A DNA stretch of 7,131 nt from Bilophila wadsworthia ATCC 49260 (lineage in GTDB: Bacteria; Desulfobacterota; Desulfovibrionia; Desulfovibrionales; Desulfovibrionaceae). Shown here piece after piece: positions 1 through 6,544 of this stretch (positions are counted from its first letter, which is position 1; each line of letters starts with the position of its first letter). The DNA is taken from positions 1 through 7,131 of the forward strand of contig NZ_JNJP01000130.1 in assembly GCF_000701705.1 (NCBI RefSeq). The letters are read 5' to 3'. The translations under genes were made by a program, and so were the position numbers. Below the pieces are notes generated by a model that saw nothing but the letters and a program-made list of their open reading frames with translations, had not been told where the DNA came from and did not search any database.

Positions 1-10
1 AGGGAGGGGT

Positions 11-64
11 TTGGGGAGGGGAAGGGGCGCCTTTCTCGAGAAAGGCGCCCCTTCCCCTCCCCAA
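11..64. terminator. Perfect G/C-rich palindrome (long hairpin) upstream of trkH
   Basis: The 27-nt arms 11-37 and 38-64 are perfectly complementary around a TCGA centre, so the RNA could form a very stable hairpin of at least 25 bp with a tetraloop. The inner stem is CCTTTC/GAAAGG and the outer stem is built of G-runs (GGGGAGGGG). There is no U-tract on either side. It resembles the hairpins at 3161-3207 and 7066-7120. It may act as a terminator for an upstream gene, but it ends 13 nt before the trkH Shine-Dalgarno, so trkH transcripts probably carry it. The structure is seen directly; the function is inferred. Confidence 0.6.
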
Positions 65-89
65 TCTTTCCTCCTCAAGAAGGTCAGCC

Positions 90-1553
90 ATGCAAATACG
101 TTCGGTTCTGTTTATCGTGGGAGTGCTGCTGGTGTGCGTGGGCGCGTCGCTGGTGCTGCCGCTCGGGGTATCGCTGTGGTATGGGGACGGGGCCTTCCTC
201 GGCCTGCTCTCGTCGCTGGTGATCATGGTGGGCGGCGGGCTCGCGCTGGCGTATACCAACCGTTCGCAGACGCCCCTGAACCTGACCTTGCGCGATGGGT
301 TCGCCGTGGTGGGCATCTGCTGGATCGTGGCGAGCTTCGCGGGCGGGCTGCCGTTCGTGCTGACGTCGACGGCCTCGGTGACGGATGCGGTTTTTGAGGC
401 CGCGTCGGGCTTCACGACCACGGGCGCGACGATTTTTGCAGATATCGAGGGCCTGCCGCACGGCCTGCTCATGTGGCGCAGCCTGACCCACTGGATCGGC
501 GGCCTCGGGATCATCCTGCTCTCGCTGATCGTGTTGCCCCTGCTCGGCGTCGGCGGGATGCAGCTGTACCGGGCGGAGGTGACGGGGCCGAGCCCCGACA
601 AGCTCACGCCGAGGATGCAGGACACCGCCCTCACGCTTTGGCGGGTCTACTGCCTGATGACGATCGTGCTGACCGTGCTGCTGTACATCGCGGGCATGGA
701 TTGGTTCGACGCGCTCAACCACAGCTTTTCGACCGTGGCGACGGGCGGCTTCTCGACCAAGAACAACTCCATCGCGGCGTATCCGCAGGCGTCCATCCAG
801 TGGATATTGATTTTTTTCATGTTCATCGCGGGCATCAATTTTTCTCTGCACGCGCAGGCGCTGAGGGGCGTGGTCAAGGTCTACCTGCGAGATCGGGAAT
901 GCCGTTTTTATACCGTGCTGCTCATCCTCGGCTCGGCGGTCATCGTGGCGGGGCTCGTGGAGCACGGCCTGTTTGGGATGCGTTCGTTCCCGGAATTCGA
1001 GGCGGTCACGCGGGCGGCGGTGTTCCAGCTTGTCTCCGTTTGTACGACCACGGGGTTTGTTTCGGAAAATTTCAACCTCTGGCCCTCCATTACCTTGGTC
1101 ATCATTTTGATGTTCATGCTGATGGGCGGCTGCGCGGGGTCCACGGGCGGCGGCGTCAAGGTCATGCGCCTCGTGATGCTGTTCCGGCTGGCGTATCTGG
1201 AAATCTTCCGCCTGCTGCACCCCCATTCCGTGCGCCATCTCAAGATCGCCGGGAAGTCCGTGCCCGTTGAAGTCATCTCGGGGGTGGTTGGTTTTTTCCT
1301 GTTGTATCTTATTGTTACTACAGTGGGTACGATTGTCCTGACCGTGCAGGACATGGATCTGGTGAGCGCGTTCACGGCGACGCTGACCTGCATTTCCAAC
1401 GTGGGGCCGGGGCTCGGCAGCGTGGGGCCGGTGGACAACTTCAGCCATGTCCCGACGCTGTCCAAATGGGTTCTGACATTGTGCATGTTGCTGGGCCGTT
1501 TGGAGATTTACGCCATCCTCGTGCTGTTCATCCCCGAGTTCTGGCGGGACTAG
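90..1553 (+). CDS. trkH: TrkH family potassium uptake protein, membrane subunit
   Basis: This is a 487-residue polytopic inner-membrane protein, close to the usual TrkH length of about 480. It is the K+-translocating subunit of the Trk system, which works with the cytoplasmic NAD-binding TrkA ring. The four pore-loop repeats of the SKT superfamily are visible, each with its filter glycine: TTTGAT (109-114), ATGGFST (217-223), TTTGFVS (319-325) and SNVGPG (436-441). The conserved intramembrane-loop segment GGCAGSTGGGVK lies at 346-357. The C-terminal GRLEIYAILVLF (469-480) is typical of TrkH, and its Arg470 matches the conserved arginine thought to guard the pore. The ATG at 90 is preceded by AAGAAGG (77-83) with 6 nt spacing. 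No trkA is present here; it may lie upstream or elsewhere. KtrB is a less likely alternative, given the length and C-terminus. Confidence 0.95.
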   Translation: MQIRSVLFIVGVLLVCVGASLVLPLGVSLWYGDGAFLGLLSSLVIMVGGGLALAYTNRSQTPLNLTLRDGFAVVGICWIVASFAGGLPFVLTSTASVTDAVFEAASGFTTTGATIFADIEGLPHGLLMWRSLTHWIGGLGIILLSLIVLPLLGVGGMQLYRAEVTGPSPDKLTPRMQDTALTLWRVYCLMTIVLTVLLYIAGMDWFDALNHSFSTVATGGFSTKNNSIAAYPQASIQWILIFFMFIAGINFSLHAQALRGVVKVYLRDRECRFYTVLLILGSAVIVAGLVEHGLFGMRSFPEFEAVTRAAVFQLVSVCTTTGFVSENFNLWPSITLVIILMFMLMGGCAGSTGGGVKVMRLVMLFRLAYLEIFRLLHPHSVRHLKIAGKSVPVEVISGVVGFFLLYLIVTTVGTIVLTVQDMDLVSAFTATLTCISNVGPGLGSVGPVDNFSHVPTLSKWVLTLCMLLGRLEIYAILVLFIPEFWRD

Positions 1554-1574
1554 CCGGGCCGTATGCGGAGCGGC

Positions 1575-1590
1575 GATGCAGGGTTGCATC
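1575..1590 (+). other. Small hairpin after trkH, followed by a T-run
   Basis: GATGCA (1575-1580) and TGCATC (1585-1590) can pair around a GGGT loop. A TTTTT run follows at 1598-1602 after 7 nt. The stem is only 6 bp and the T-run is displaced, so this is a weak candidate for the trkH terminator. Confidence 0.25.
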
Positions 1591-1598
1591 CGTGGCCT

Positions 1599-1619
1599 TT
1601 TTCGGTCATGATCCGAAAA
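1599..1619. promoter_or_regulatory. Inverted repeat TTTTCGG-N7-CCGAAAA in the trkH-psd gap
   Basis: Perfect 7-bp arms 1599-1605 and 1613-1619 flank the loop TCATGAT. The repeat sits in the most AT-rich part of the gap. The site could be a protein-binding operator or a small RNA hairpin. Just downstream, TTTAAC (1624-1629) is a poor -10-like match with no convincing -35, so a psd promoter here is possible but not shown. Confidence 0.3.
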
Positions 1620-1637
1620 TCACGTTTAACCTTGTTG

Positions 1638-1665
1638 GGCCGGGAAGGGCAGCCGTTCCCCGGCC
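1638..1665 (+). other. Hairpin in the psd leader
   Basis: GGCCGGGAA (1638-1646) pairs with 1656-1665, leaving one bulged C (1661) and a 9-nt loop. It ends 7 nt before the psd Shine-Dalgarno and has no U-tract. It could affect psd message stability or translation, or act as a weak transcription barrier after trkH. Only the pairing is seen; the role is inferred. Confidence 0.35.
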
Positions 1666-1684
1666 ATAAAGTGAAGGATGACAG

Positions 1685-2332
1685 ATGCGAAAAGGCAATA
1701 TCGGTGTGGCGCCGGAAGGGCTGCCGTTTCTCTTTCTGCTCGCGCTGACGGCGCTGGCGTTCGCGGCGTTGCGTTTTTGGCCGCTGGCGCTGGTTTTTCT
1801 TGTGCTCACCTGGTTTTCCGGGCATTTTTTCCGGGACCCCGAGCGTGTGGTGCCCTCGGAGGATGACATCGCCGTCAGCCCCGCCGACGGCCGGGTGATC
1901 CGCGTGGAGCCGAAAGCCGATCCCATCACGGGAGAGGTCCGGCCCTGCATCAGTATTTTCATGAATGTGTTCAATGTGCACGTCAACCGTTCGCCCGTCG
2001 CCGGACGGGTGGAGGCCATCCGCTATTTCCCCGGCAAGTTCTTCAACGCCGCGCTCGACAAGGCGTCCACGGACAACGAACGCTGCGCGTACCTTGTGCG
2101 CGACGACGGCGGGCGGTCATGGGTTATGGTGCAGGTGGCGGGGCTCATCGCCCGGCGGATCGTCTGCCGCGTGGAAGAGGGCGACACCCTCGCCCGCGGC
2201 GAACGCTACGGCATGATCCGTTTCGGCTCTCGGGTTGACCTCTATCTTCCTCCTGACTATAGTGCTGTCGTTGCCAACGGTGATGTGGTCGCGGCAGGAG
2301 AAAGCATCCTGGCCAGAAAATTTCAGGCCTAG
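1685..2332 (+). CDS. psd: Phosphatidylserine decarboxylase proenzyme, short form
   Basis: Converts phosphatidylserine to phosphatidylethanolamine with a pyruvoyl cofactor made by self-cleavage. The 215-residue length fits the short PSD-A subfamily rather than the E. coli-type enzyme of about 320 residues. Two hydrophobic stretches (about 13-29 and 31-46) should anchor it to the inner membrane. Family blocks follow: FFRDPER (48-54), SPADG (65-69), FMNVFNVHVNRSPV (92-105), DKAS..NER (125-133), GLIARRIVC (153-161) and GERYGMIRFGSR (172-183). The Gly181-Ser182 bond matches the short-form cleavage site, with Ser182 becoming the pyruvoyl group of the small C-terminal subunit. The ATG at 1685 has GAAGGA (1673-1678) 6 nt upstream. 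pssA follows after 54 nt, so the two consecutive steps are probably one transcript. Confidence 0.93.
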   Translation: MRKGNIGVAPEGLPFLFLLALTALAFAALRFWPLALVFLVLTWFSGHFFRDPERVVPSEDDIAVSPADGRVIRVEPKADPITGEVRPCISIFMNVFNVHVNRSPVAGRVEAIRYFPGKFFNAALDKASTDNERCAYLVRDDGGRSWVMVQVAGLIARRIVCRVEEGDTLARGERYGMIRFGSRVDLYLPPDYSAVVANGDVVAAGESILARKFQA

Positions 2333-2386
2333 CGCCTCTTCGACGCGGCCGGAATCTGCTCGCAGGATTCCCACAGGTACCTTATT

Positions 2387-3139
2387 ATGCAAGAAGAAAA
2401 ACCCGTTCGGCGGGGAGTGTATATCCTCCCGAACCTTTTTACCACTGCCAGCCTGTTTACGGGCTTTCTTGCCATGCTCCTCGCGGTGCAGGGCAATATT
2501 GAAGGCAGTGCCCTCGCTATCCTGTTCAGCGCCCTCATGGACGGCCTGGACGGGAAAGTCGCCCGTTTGACCAACACGGCCAGCGAATTCGGCATCCAGT
2601 ACGACTCGTTGGCCGACCTCGTCGCTTTCGGCGTCGCTCCCGCGTTCACCTCGTGGATGTGGGTGCTCGAAGGCTACGGCAAGCTCGGCATCGGCGTGGC
2701 CTTCCTCTATGTGGCCTGCACAGCCCTGCGCCTGGCGCGTTTCAACGTCTGCGTCACCACGGTGAGCAAGAAGTTCTTCGTCGGGCTCCCTTGCCCGGCC
2801 GCCGGGTGCGCCGTCGCCATGTTCATCCTCTTTTCCTCCTATCTCCCGTCATGGTTGGAAGCCCGCACGCCGTTCCTCGGGCTGGTCGTCACCTTTGTGA
2901 TGGCCCTGCTCATGGTCAGCCGCGTGCGCTATTTCTCGTTCAAGGAATACGGCTTCTTGAAGACACATGCCTTCAGCTCCATGATCTCCGCTTTGCTTGT
3001 GTTCGTGCTCATCTTGTCTCAGCCCGTTGTCTTCGGGTTCCTGTTGGGCGCGATCTACCTTCTGTCCGGCCCCATCTACACCTACATCATTCTGCCCCGC
3101 CGCAACCGGCAGCTCCTAGGGAGCCTTACGCAGAATTAA
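2387..3139 (+). CDS. pssA: CDP-diacylglycerol--serine O-phosphatidyltransferase
   Basis: Integral membrane enzyme that joins CDP-diacylglycerol and L-serine to give phosphatidylserine and CMP; the product feeds Psd, encoded just upstream. The CDP-alcohol phosphatidyltransferase signature is complete: Asp52, Asp55-Gly56, Ala59-Arg60, Gly69, Asp73 and Asp77, with the spacing that binds the catalytic divalent metals. The 250-residue length and several hydrophobic helices (about 16-35, 96-116, 135-153, 163-178, 195-215, 217-236) fit the Bacillus-type (subclass II) enzyme rather than the phospholipase D-like E. coli Pss. Phosphatidylglycerophosphate synthase shares the signature, but the psd neighbour and the N-terminal LPNLFTTASLFTGF (14-27) favour serine as substrate. 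The ATG at 2387 has a modest ACAGG about 9 nt upstream. A hairpin follows the stop. Confidence 0.92.
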   Translation: MQEEKPVRRGVYILPNLFTTASLFTGFLAMLLAVQGNIEGSALAILFSALMDGLDGKVARLTNTASEFGIQYDSLADLVAFGVAPAFTSWMWVLEGYGKLGIGVAFLYVACTALRLARFNVCVTTVSKKFFVGLPCPAAGCAVAMFILFSSYLPSWLEARTPFLGLVVTFVMALLMVSRVRYFSFKEYGFLKTHAFSSMISALLVFVLILSQPVVFGFLLGAIYLLSGPIYTYIILPRRNRQLLGSLTQN

Positions 3140-3160
3140 CGGTAGATGGCGCTTTGATCC

Positions 3161-3207
3161 AGGGGAGGGAAGGGAACCTGATTAGAGCGGTTCCCTGTCC
3201 CTCCCTT
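3161..3207 (+). terminator. G/C-rich hairpin after pssA
   Basis: Arms 3161-3178 and 3189-3207 pair over about 18 bp with one bulged G (3197) and one G-U pair, around a 10-nt loop. It starts 22 nt after the pssA stop and precedes the AT-rich leuA promoter region, which fits the end of the psd-pssA transcript. The G-run stem (GGGGAGGGAAGGG) relates it to the hairpins at 11-64 and 7066-7120. There is no immediate U-tract; TTTTT appears only at 3222-3226. Confidence 0.6.
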
Positions 3208-3224
3208 CTGCATATGAGATCTTT

Positions 3225-3255
3225 TTCACGGAAAACAGCAATAAAACCGTATAGT
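3225..3255 (+). promoter_or_regulatory. Candidate leuA promoter in an AT-rich island
   Basis: The stretch 3211-3260 is only 32% G+C (16 of 50) in an otherwise GC-rich window. TATAGT (3250-3255) matches the sigma-70 -10 consensus at 5 of 6 positions. The best -35, TTCACG (3225-3230), matches at 4 of 6, but with a long 19-bp spacer. An inverted repeat TTTTC-ACG-GAAAA (3223-3235) overlaps the -35 and could be an operator. Its position between the pssA hairpin and leuA supports a start here, giving a leader of roughly 65-70 nt. Confidence 0.4.
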
Positions 3256-3329
3256 TAAGAGAAGTCGCATCGGGCGGCGTCGGGACTGAGACGGACTGTT
3301 TCCGGCTGAAAGACTCCAAGGAGAATCCC

Positions 3330-4901
3330 ATGTCCAATCGCGTCATTATTTTCGACACGACGCTCCGCGATGGCGAGCAGTCCCCCGGCGCTACCATGAA
3401 CCTCCAGGAAAAGCTCCGTATGGCGCGTCAGCTGGAAAGCCTCGGCGTGGACGTCATCGAAGCCGGTTTCCCGGCCTCCAGCGTGGGCGACTTTGAAGCC
3501 GTTCATGCCATCGCCAACGCCGTCACCGACGTGCAGGTCGCCGCGCTCGCCCGCTGCAACAAGAACGACATCGACCGCGCATGGCAGGCGCTGAACGGGG
3601 CGCGCAACCCGCGTATCCACGTCTTCCTCGCCACGTCGCCCATCCACATGGAGTACAAGCTCCGCAAGACCCCGGATCAGGTCGTGGAAATGGCCGTCGC
3701 CGCCGTGCGCCACGCCGCCAAGTACACCAACAACGTGGAATTTTCCGCCGAAGACGCCTCGCGCTCCAATCCTGATTTCCTCGTCCGCGTGTTCACCGAG
3801 GTCATCAATGCCGGGGCCACCACCATCAACGTCCCCGATACCGTCGGCTATGCCCAGCCCGACGAATACGGCAAGCTGATCAAGTACGTCATCGAAAATA
3901 CCCCGAATTCCCACAAGGCCGTGTTCAGCGTGCACTGTCACGACGACCTCGGGCTCGCCGTCGCCAACAGCCTGAGCGCCATCCAGAACGGTGCCCGCCA
4001 GGCCGAAGTGACCCTTTGCGGCATCGGCGAACGCGCGGGCAATGCCTCTCTGGAAGAAATCGTCATGGCGATGAAGGTCCGCCCCGACGTGTACGGCGTG
4101 GACTGCGGTATCCAGAACGAGCAGCTCTATCCGGCCTGCCGCCTGCTGTCGCTCATCATCGGCCGCCCCATCGCCGCCAACAAGGCCATCGTGGGCAGCA
4201 ACGCCTTTGCGCATGAGTCCGGCATCCATCAGGACGGCATGTTGAAGAACCGCGAAACCTACGAAATCATGACGCCCCAGTCCATCGGCCGCAAGTCCAC
4301 GGACCTCGTCATCGGCAAGCATTCCGGCCGCAACGCCGTGCGTACCCGCCTTGAGGAACTGGGCTACCGTCTGGACGACGAGCAGGTCAACGTGGTGTTC
4401 GCCGCCGTGAAGGACCTTGCGGACAAGAAGGCCAACGTGCATGACGAAGACCTCGAAGCGCTGGTCTTCTCCGAAGTCTACCGCCTGCCGGATCGTTACC
4501 GTCTGGGCAACGTCTCCGTGCAGACGACCATGGGCTCCTCCATGCCCGCCACCGCCGCCGTGGTCATCCAGGCCGGGGAAGAGGAAATGCGCCGCGCCGG
4601 GTTCGGCGCCGGTCCCATCGACGCGACCTTCAACGTCATTTCCCAGATTGTAAGCCGCGCCCCTGATCTGGAGCAGTTCAGCATCAACGCCATCACCGGC
4701 GGCACGGACGCGCAGGGCGAAGTGACCGTGCGCCTGCGCGAGGGTGAATACAGCGCTACGGGCCGAGGTTCCGACCCGGACATCATTGTCGCCAGCGCCA
4801 AGGCCTATATTGATGCCCTGAACCGTCTCGATCACAAGGAACGCGACGCCCTCCGCACGCAGGAAGCCACCGGCGAACCGGCCATCAATACGTGCAACTG
4901 A
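3330..4901 (+). CDS. leuA: 2-isopropylmalate synthase
   Basis: First committed step of leucine synthesis: condenses acetyl-CoA with 2-oxoisovalerate to 2-isopropylmalate in the cytosol. The catalytic TIM barrel spans about 5-275, with DTTLRDGEQSPG (9-20, metal-binding Asp14 and catalytic Arg13), FSAEDASRS (138-146), INVPDTVGY (166-174), the metal HxH of VHCHDDLG (His202, His204) and GIGERAGNASLEE (231-243). The linker motif ESGIHQDG (296-303) follows. The C-terminal part (about 360-500) is the LeuA dimerisation/allosteric domain, which usually gives feedback inhibition by leucine. The 523-residue length is normal for the bacterial form. The ATG at 3330 has AAGGAG (3318-3323) 6 nt upstream. 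Citramalate or homocitrate synthase are relatives, but the adjacent leuC and leuD favour LeuA. Confidence 0.95.
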   Translation: MSNRVIIFDTTLRDGEQSPGATMNLQEKLRMARQLESLGVDVIEAGFPASSVGDFEAVHAIANAVTDVQVAALARCNKNDIDRAWQALNGARNPRIHVFLATSPIHMEYKLRKTPDQVVEMAVAAVRHAAKYTNNVEFSAEDASRSNPDFLVRVFTEVINAGATTINVPDTVGYAQPDEYGKLIKYVIENTPNSHKAVFSVHCHDDLGLAVANSLSAIQNGARQAEVTLCGIGERAGNASLEEIVMAMKVRPDVYGVDCGIQNEQLYPACRLLSLIIGRPIAANKAIVGSNAFAHESGIHQDGMLKNRETYEIMTPQSIGRKSTDLVIGKHSGRNAVRTRLEELGYRLDDEQVNVVFAAVKDLADKKANVHDEDLEALVFSEVYRLPDRYRLGNVSVQTTMGSSMPATAAVVIQAGEEEMRRAGFGAGPIDATFNVISQIVSRAPDLEQFSINAITGGTDAQGEVTVRLREGEYSATGRGSDPDIIVASAKAYIDALNRLDHKERDALRTQEATGEPAINTCN

Positions 4902-5136
4902 GGCGCGGAGCCGGGGGAAAGCCATAACGGGCCGTTCCTCCGGTTTCCGCCCTCGGTCCGGCTGATGGGCGGTGCCGCGTTTTTCCTGCGCGGTCCCGGT
5001 TTCCGGCGGGAAAGCGGTTTGCCGGGCGCTGGTCTTTCGGTCGAAAAAATGTTGTAACGATTCCGATTGATGAGGAAACGCGGAATGGCGTTTTCGCCCG
5101 TCGGTCGGGAAACCTTTTACCTTCTGGAGCCGTCCC
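4902..5136 (+). other. 235-nt leuA-leuC gap, no gene recognised
   Basis: The gap is GC-rich with several short inverted repeats, such as CCGCG/CGCGG (4975-4979 with 4989-4993) and GGCG-TTTT-CGCC (5087-5098). None has the form of a strong terminator. A 30-codon frame (4965-5057) has no Shine-Dalgarno and only scattered leucine codons. The gap is unusually long for genes of one pathway and may hold a promoter or leader for leuC. Confidence 0.4.
5050..5058 (+). promoter_or_regulatory. Weak extended -10 candidate before leuC
   Basis: TGT (5050-5052) directly before TGTAAC (5053-5058) resembles an extended -10 element, with 4 of 6 matches to TATAAT. It sits in a locally AT-richer patch (5041-5070). 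No good -35 is present at 16-18 bp upstream. If real, it would give leuC a leader of about 70 nt. Confidence 0.2.
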
Positions 5137-6396
5137 ATGCCTCATACTCTTGCCCAGAAAATCCTTCAGGCCCACACGGATGAAGAAGTCCGTGAAGCCG
5201 GGCAAATCGTCAACTGCCATCTTTCCGGCGTGCTCGCCAACGACATCACCGGACCGCTCGCCATCAAGTCCTTCCGGGCGATGGGCGCGGCCAAGGTGTT
5301 CGACAAGGATCGCGTCTTTCTGGTGATGGACCACTTCACCCCGCAGAAGGACATCGATTCCGCCAATCAGGTGATGGTGACCCGCAAGTTCGCGCAGGAA
5401 ATGGACGTCACCCACTACTATGAAGGCGGCGACTGCGGCGTCGAGCACGCCCTCCTGCCCGAACAGGGCCTCGTGAAGCCCGGAGACCTCGTGATCGGCG
5501 CGGACAGCCACACCTGCACCTACGGCGGCCTCGGCGCATTCGCGACGGGCCTCGGCTCCACCGATGTCGCCGCCGGTATGGCGCTCGGCAGGCTGTGGTT
5601 CAAGGTGCCCCCGACCATCCGCGTGGAATTTGAAGGCAAGATGCCCAAATGGCTGCGCGGCAAGGACCTGATCCTGCGGCTCATCGGTGATATCGGCGTG
5701 GACGGCGCCCTGTACAAGGCGCTGGAATTCGGCGGCGAAACCCTCTCCGAGCTCGACGTCGAAGCGCGCCTCTGCATCTCCAATATGGCGATTGAAGCGG
5801 GCGGCAAGTGCGGCCTGTTCCCGTCCGACGAGAAAACGCTCGCCTATTGCCGCGATCACAACAGCCCCGATGCGAAACTCATTGCGCCCGATGCCGGTGC
5901 GACGTATGAAAGAATCGTACGCATCGATGTGAGCAACATGGAGCCGCAGGTGTCCTGCCCGCACCTGCCCGAAAACACCAAGCCCGTTTCCGAAGTGAAG
6001 GACGTGACCGTCAATCAGGTGGTCATCGGCTCCTGCACCAACGGCCGCATCTCCGACATGCGCGACGCCGCCGAAGTGCTCAAGGGCCGCAAGGTCGCCA
6101 AGGGCGTGCGCTGTATCGTCCTGCCCGCGACGCCCACCATCTGGCGTCAGGCCATGAAGGAAGGGTTGTTCGACATCTTTACCGATGCCGGCTGCATCGT
6201 TGGCCCGCCCACCTGCGGCCCCTGCCTCGGAGGCCACATGGGCATTCTTGGCGACGGCGAGCGTTGCATCGCCACCACCAACCGCAACTTCCGCGGCCGC
6301 ATGGGCAGCCTCGAAGCCGAAGTGTATCTTGCCAGCCCCTGTACGGCTGCGGCTTCCGCCGTCACCGGCGTGATCACCAGCCCCGAAAAGTTGTAA
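5137..6396 (+). CDS. leuC: 3-isopropylmalate dehydratase, large subunit (short type)
   Basis: Large subunit of isopropylmalate isomerase, an aconitase-family [4Fe-4S] enzyme that converts 2-isopropylmalate to 3-isopropylmalate with LeuD. The 419-residue length fits the archaeal-like short class rather than the E. coli type of about 466. The cluster ligands are visible: Cys300 in VIGSCTNGR (296-304), and Cys360 and Cys363 in GPPTCGPCLGG (356-366). Other family blocks are MDHFTPQKD (64-72), GDCGVEH (98-104), GADSHTCTYGGLGAFATG (121-138) and NRNFRGRMGS (382-391). The ATG at 5137 has GGAG (5126-5129) 7 nt upstream. Homoaconitase and related hydro-lyases share this architecture; assignment to leucine synthesis rests on leuA upstream and leuD downstream. 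Confidence 0.93.
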   Translation: MPHTLAQKILQAHTDEEVREAGQIVNCHLSGVLANDITGPLAIKSFRAMGAAKVFDKDRVFLVMDHFTPQKDIDSANQVMVTRKFAQEMDVTHYYEGGDCGVEHALLPEQGLVKPGDLVIGADSHTCTYGGLGAFATGLGSTDVAAGMALGRLWFKVPPTIRVEFEGKMPKWLRGKDLILRLIGDIGVDGALYKALEFGGETLSELDVEARLCISNMAIEAGGKCGLFPSDEKTLAYCRDHNSPDAKLIAPDAGATYERIVRIDVSNMEPQVSCPHLPENTKPVSEVKDVTVNQVVIGSCTNGRISDMRDAAEVLKGRKVAKGVRCIVLPATPTIWRQAMKEGLFDIFTDAGCIVGPPTCGPCLGGHMGILGDGERCIATTNRNFRGRMGSLEAEVYLASPCTAAASAVTGVITSPEKL

Positions 6397-6406
6397 TGCC
6401 GTCCGG

Positions 6407-6432
6407 TCGGGCCGCCTCTCAAGGCGGCCCGG
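6407..6432 (+). promoter_or_regulatory. Strong hairpin just after leuC, inside the leuC-leuD gap
   Basis: The arms 6407-6417 and 6422-6432 form an 11-bp stem (core GGGCCGCC/GGCGGCCC, with a terminal G-U pair) capped by a CTCA tetraloop. It begins 11 nt after the leuC stop. There is no U-tract, so it is not a classic terminator. In a leuCD transcript it could protect the leuC 3' end or lower leuD expression. The pairing is certain; the role is inferred. Confidence 0.5.
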
Positions 6433-6478
6433 AGTGCGAGGCGTACCGGAGCGGTTCCGCCCGGCCGCCTCGGTTCCG

Positions 6479-6517
6479 CCGCATCCTTTCGGAGCGTGCG
6501 GACCCCCGTGGATTTTT
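6479..6517 (+). promoter_or_regulatory. Imperfect hairpin plus T-run before leuD
   Basis: CCGCA (6479-6483) pairs with TGCGG (6497-6501), and the inner TCC (6484-6486) pairs with GGA (6491-6493), leaving a 3-nt bulge. A TTTTT run lies at 6513-6517 after 11 nt. It could be a weak attenuator-like element, but the distance to the T-run argues against efficient termination. A repeated CGGTTCCGCC (6452-6461 and 6471-6480) precedes it. Confidence 0.25.
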
Positions 6518-6544
6518 CTAGCGAGAGTACTACAGGAGAAACAT

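Noticed and set aside
1280..1335. Local AT-rich patch inside trkH as a sign of insertion or transfer
   Set aside because: The reading frame and TrkH transmembrane pattern run through it without interruption; it is a short codon-use fluctuation.
84..1589. Long open frame (501 codons) on the - strand opposite trkH
   Set aside because: It mirrors trkH codon for codon in a GC-rich gene. Its translation is rich in His, Arg, Gln and Asp with no domain pattern, while the + strand has clear TrkH motifs.
3214..3258. 14-codon frame before leuA as a leucine leader peptide
   Set aside because: It contains no leucine codon and has no Shine-Dalgarno, so it cannot act as a classic leu attenuator.
3140..3329. 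T-box or other riboswitch in the leuA leader
   Set aside because: I could not find the T-box core motif or a specifier-loop arrangement; only the pssA hairpin and the AT-rich island are evident.
4965..5057. 30-codon frame in the leuA-leuC gap as a leader peptide
   Set aside because: Its four leucine codons are scattered, there is no Shine-Dalgarno, and no terminator/antiterminator pair follows.
3255..5138. Long open frame (627 codons) on the - strand opposite leuA
   Set aside because: It is a composition shadow of leuA running on into the gap. The translation is repetitive Gly/His/Asp/Val sequence without a recognisable fold or ribosome site.
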